A stretch of 64,000 nt of DNA, taken from the NCBI GenBank assembly GCA_016213895.1, contig JACQZJ010000099.1:1-64000 (forward strand). The letters run 5' to 3'. Below, one piece after another: positions 62,744 through 64,000 of the stretch. Below the pieces are notes generated by a model. The model made no database searches. It saw only the letters and a list, made by a program, of their open reading frames with translations, and had not been told where the DNA came from. The first letter of the stretch is position 1. The number at the start of each line of letters is the position of its first letter. The stretch comes from Planctomycetota bacterium (GTDB lineage Bacteria > Planctomycetota > B15-G4 > JADJEK01). The position numbers and the translations under genes were made by a program.

Positions 62744-63163
62744 CTAGCGCGTCAGGTGCTGCCACGCGGCTTCGGCCGACGAACTCACGTCTCTGAGCGC
62801 GGCGTCGAAGCCGGACGAGAGCTCCTCCCAGGCTTTGCCGGACCGCGACTTCAGCTCCTTCAGCCGCTCGTCCGCGCCGGCCAGCTTCTGGCGCAAGTCC
62901 TCGACCGCCTGGTCCAGCTCCTCCCTGGCCTGGCCCTGGGCCTCCGCGGCCCGCGACTTCAGCTCCTCGTAGCGTCCCCTGACCGACTCGAGCTGCGTCT
63001 CGGCGTTCTTGATGAACTCCTGCTGCGTCGCGGTCAGGTACTCGGAGGTGGCGTCGATCGCCTCGCCGATCTTCTCGCGGGCGTTTTGGGCCTTCTCGTC
63101 ATCGCCGCAGGCGGGCAGCGCAGAAAGCGCGAGCGCGGCGGCGAGCAGCAAGTAGATTCTCAT
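62744..63163 (-). CDS. Small lipoprotein with long coiled coil
   Basis: The 139-residue protein has a lipobox (LSALPAC, C19) and then about 115 residues of amphipathic helix with heptad-like spacing (IGEAIDATSEYLTATQQEFI, SVRGRYEELKSRAAEA, QAVEDLRQKLAGADERLKEL). It resembles YtxH-like or stress-associated coiled-coil proteins but is too simple to assign. It lies four bases upstream of the DUF6288-type gene, so the two are probably cotranscribed. Confidence 0.7.
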   Translation of the reverse strand: MRIYLLLAAALALSALPACGDDEKAQNAREKIGEAIDATSEYLTATQQEFIKNAETQLESVRGRYEELKSRAAEAQGQAREELDQAVEDLRQKLAGADERLKELKSRSGKAWEELSSGFDAALRDVSSSAEAAWQHLTR

Positions 63164-63238
63164 GGCGTTGACTCCTGATCGTACCGGTCGCGGGGCGCTC
63201 GAGCGCTCCGCCGGCCCATCAGCATAGCGCGGCCGGCC

Positions 63239-63973
63239 TCAGCGCGCCGCGCGCGCGGCCGCGAGGATCTCGTCCGGCGTGGCGCGCGCCCCCACGTTGT
63301 CGGTCGCGTGCTTCCACTTCACCGTGCCGTGCTCGTCCACCAGGAAGAGGGTGGCGTAGAAGACGTCCGAGAGGTCCGGCCCAGCCTTCCTGTGCCGCAG
63401 GCCGAGCGCGTCCATGAGCCTCCCGCGCTCGTCGCTGACCACGGGGAAGGTCAGGCCCAGGCGCTCGGCCTTCTTGCGCGCCGTGCTCGCGCCGTCGCTG
63501 CTCGCCGCCACGACGGAGATCCCCGCCGCGCGCAGGGCGTCTTGCTGCTCGTGGAGCCGGACCAGCTCCGCGACGCAAGAAGGTCACCAGAAGCCGCGGA
63601 ACAGCACGATGAGCTGCAGTCCGCCCGGCGCCGCGGCGCCGGCGGCGACCAGCCCGCCGCTCGTGGCGTCGGCCAGCTCGAGACGCGGGAAGGCGCTTCC
63701 CACCCCCGGCCCCGCGGGCCGCCCCGCGCCGTAGTCATGTAGCACGGCGAGGGCGAAGACGAAGACGGCGGTGTACAGCAAGGGGACGAGCGCGGCGAGC
63801 CGCACCGCCAGGTGGCCGGAGTTCCTCAGGTGGAGAAGGGCCAGCACCGCGCAGAGCAGAAGCAGCGCGTAGATCGGAAGCGGGTGGCGGTCGAGCGCGC
63901 ACCAGCGCAGCCCGACGTAGGCGTAGGTGGTGGCGGCGGCGACGAGGAGCGCGGCGATCAGGTACACGGTCAA
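63239..63973 (-). CDS. Membrane-anchored AhpC/TSA-like selenoprotein (UGA at the peroxidatic position)
   Basis: ATG 63973 opens a 244-residue frame that is continuous across one TGA at 63586-63584 (residue 130). Residues 1-85 are three hydrophobic helices (AALLVAAATTYAYVGL, PIYALLLLCAVLALLHL, LVPLLYTAVFVFALAVLH). The rest is a thioredoxin-fold peroxiredoxin-like domain: GGLQLIVLFRGFW, UGA, PSCVAELVRLHEQ, GISVVAASSDGASTARKKAE, LTFPVVSDERGRLMDALGL and DLSDVFYATLFLVDEHGTVK. Homologous proteins have RGFWCPFC at this place, so UGA replaces the active-site Cys in a U-P-S-C133 motif. A SECIS-like hairpin follows. Sec incorporation is the likely reading; the bacterial sel genes are not in this window. 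Confidence 0.85.
63541..63586 (-). promoter_or_regulatory. Candidate bacterial SECIS element
   Basis: Fourteen bases after the UGA, GGAGC pairs with GCUCC around the loop UGGUCCG, which holds GGUC, the loop string of the E. coli fdhF SECIS that SelB reads. An outer helix CUUGC/GCAAG (63579-63575 with 63545-63541) can extend it. Spacing fits the bacterial rule that the element lies immediately 3' of the UGA inside the coding region. Confidence 0.7.
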
Positions 63974-64000
63974 CCTCCCTGCTCGGCCTCGAGCAGGCCC

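Overview
The window is very GC-rich bacterial DNA, densely coded on both strands, with many GTG/TTG starts and 4-nt stop/start overlaps. I infer a Planctomycetota-like organism, with moderate confidence. The reasons are several secreted proteins with the FG-GAP plus C-terminal module style common there, right-handed beta-helix proteins, a DUF1080 lipoprotein, a PDZ/toroid (DUF6288-type) protein, and a large stock of GC-rich secreted proteins of unknown function. No rRNA, tRNA or CRISPR array was seen.

Layout. 1-2.4 kb: biotin genes, with bioF and bioD fused in one frame behind bioB. 2.4-16.3 kb: a decaying defence-type island. It holds a deletion scar joining DUF1156 and DUF499 remnants, pieces of a DUF3883-type helicase, two AlbA-like/HATPase regulators (one damaged), a Fic protein and an intact 2002-residue DUF4011-type helicase with a Vsr-like nuclease segment. 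16.6-29.5 kb: a reductive pyrimidine degradation set (preA, hydA, aminotransferase; then a beta-ureidopropionase interrupted by a TAG, and a methylmalonate/malonate-semialdehyde dehydrogenase), mixed with a metzincin, a RluA-type pseudouridine synthase and a HIT protein. 29.5-37 kb: a DUF1080 lipoprotein, a ZIP transporter, then a tight five-gene operon: methyltransferase, a double-cubane-type reductase, two further 2-hydroxyacyl-CoA-dehydratase-like subunits and one activator ATPase. 37-46.8 kb: a cupredoxin, a beta-helix protein, an FG-GAP protein split by an in-frame TGA, an enoyl-CoA hydratase, secreted unknowns and an Rpn-type nuclease. 46.8-51.1 kb: a 2-oxoacid:ferredoxin oxidoreductase operon whose gamma and delta subunits are fused through a GltD-like flavoprotein. 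51.4-64 kb: a TagF-like transferase, a SpoU-type RNA methylase, a repeat-filled gap, a sulfatase-fold lipoprotein, a suspicious junction carrying a ketosynthase fragment between two genes that have lost their 5' ends, NAD synthetase, secreted proteins, and a membrane-anchored peroxiredoxin-like selenoprotein with a candidate SECIS.

Together the metabolic genes describe pyrimidine salvage/degradation down to acetyl-CoA-level products, ferredoxin- and NAD(P)H-linked oxoacid metabolism, and a radical-type, ATP-driven reductive enzyme system whose substrate is unknown.

The best leads are the UGA-containing redoxin at 63.2-64.0 kb, the five-gene double-cubane/dehydratase operon at 31.8-37.1 kb, a 152-bp duplicated element whose changes avoid three hairpin stems, a dispersed intergenic repeat family, the BioF-BioD fusion and the PorG-GltD-PorD fusion.
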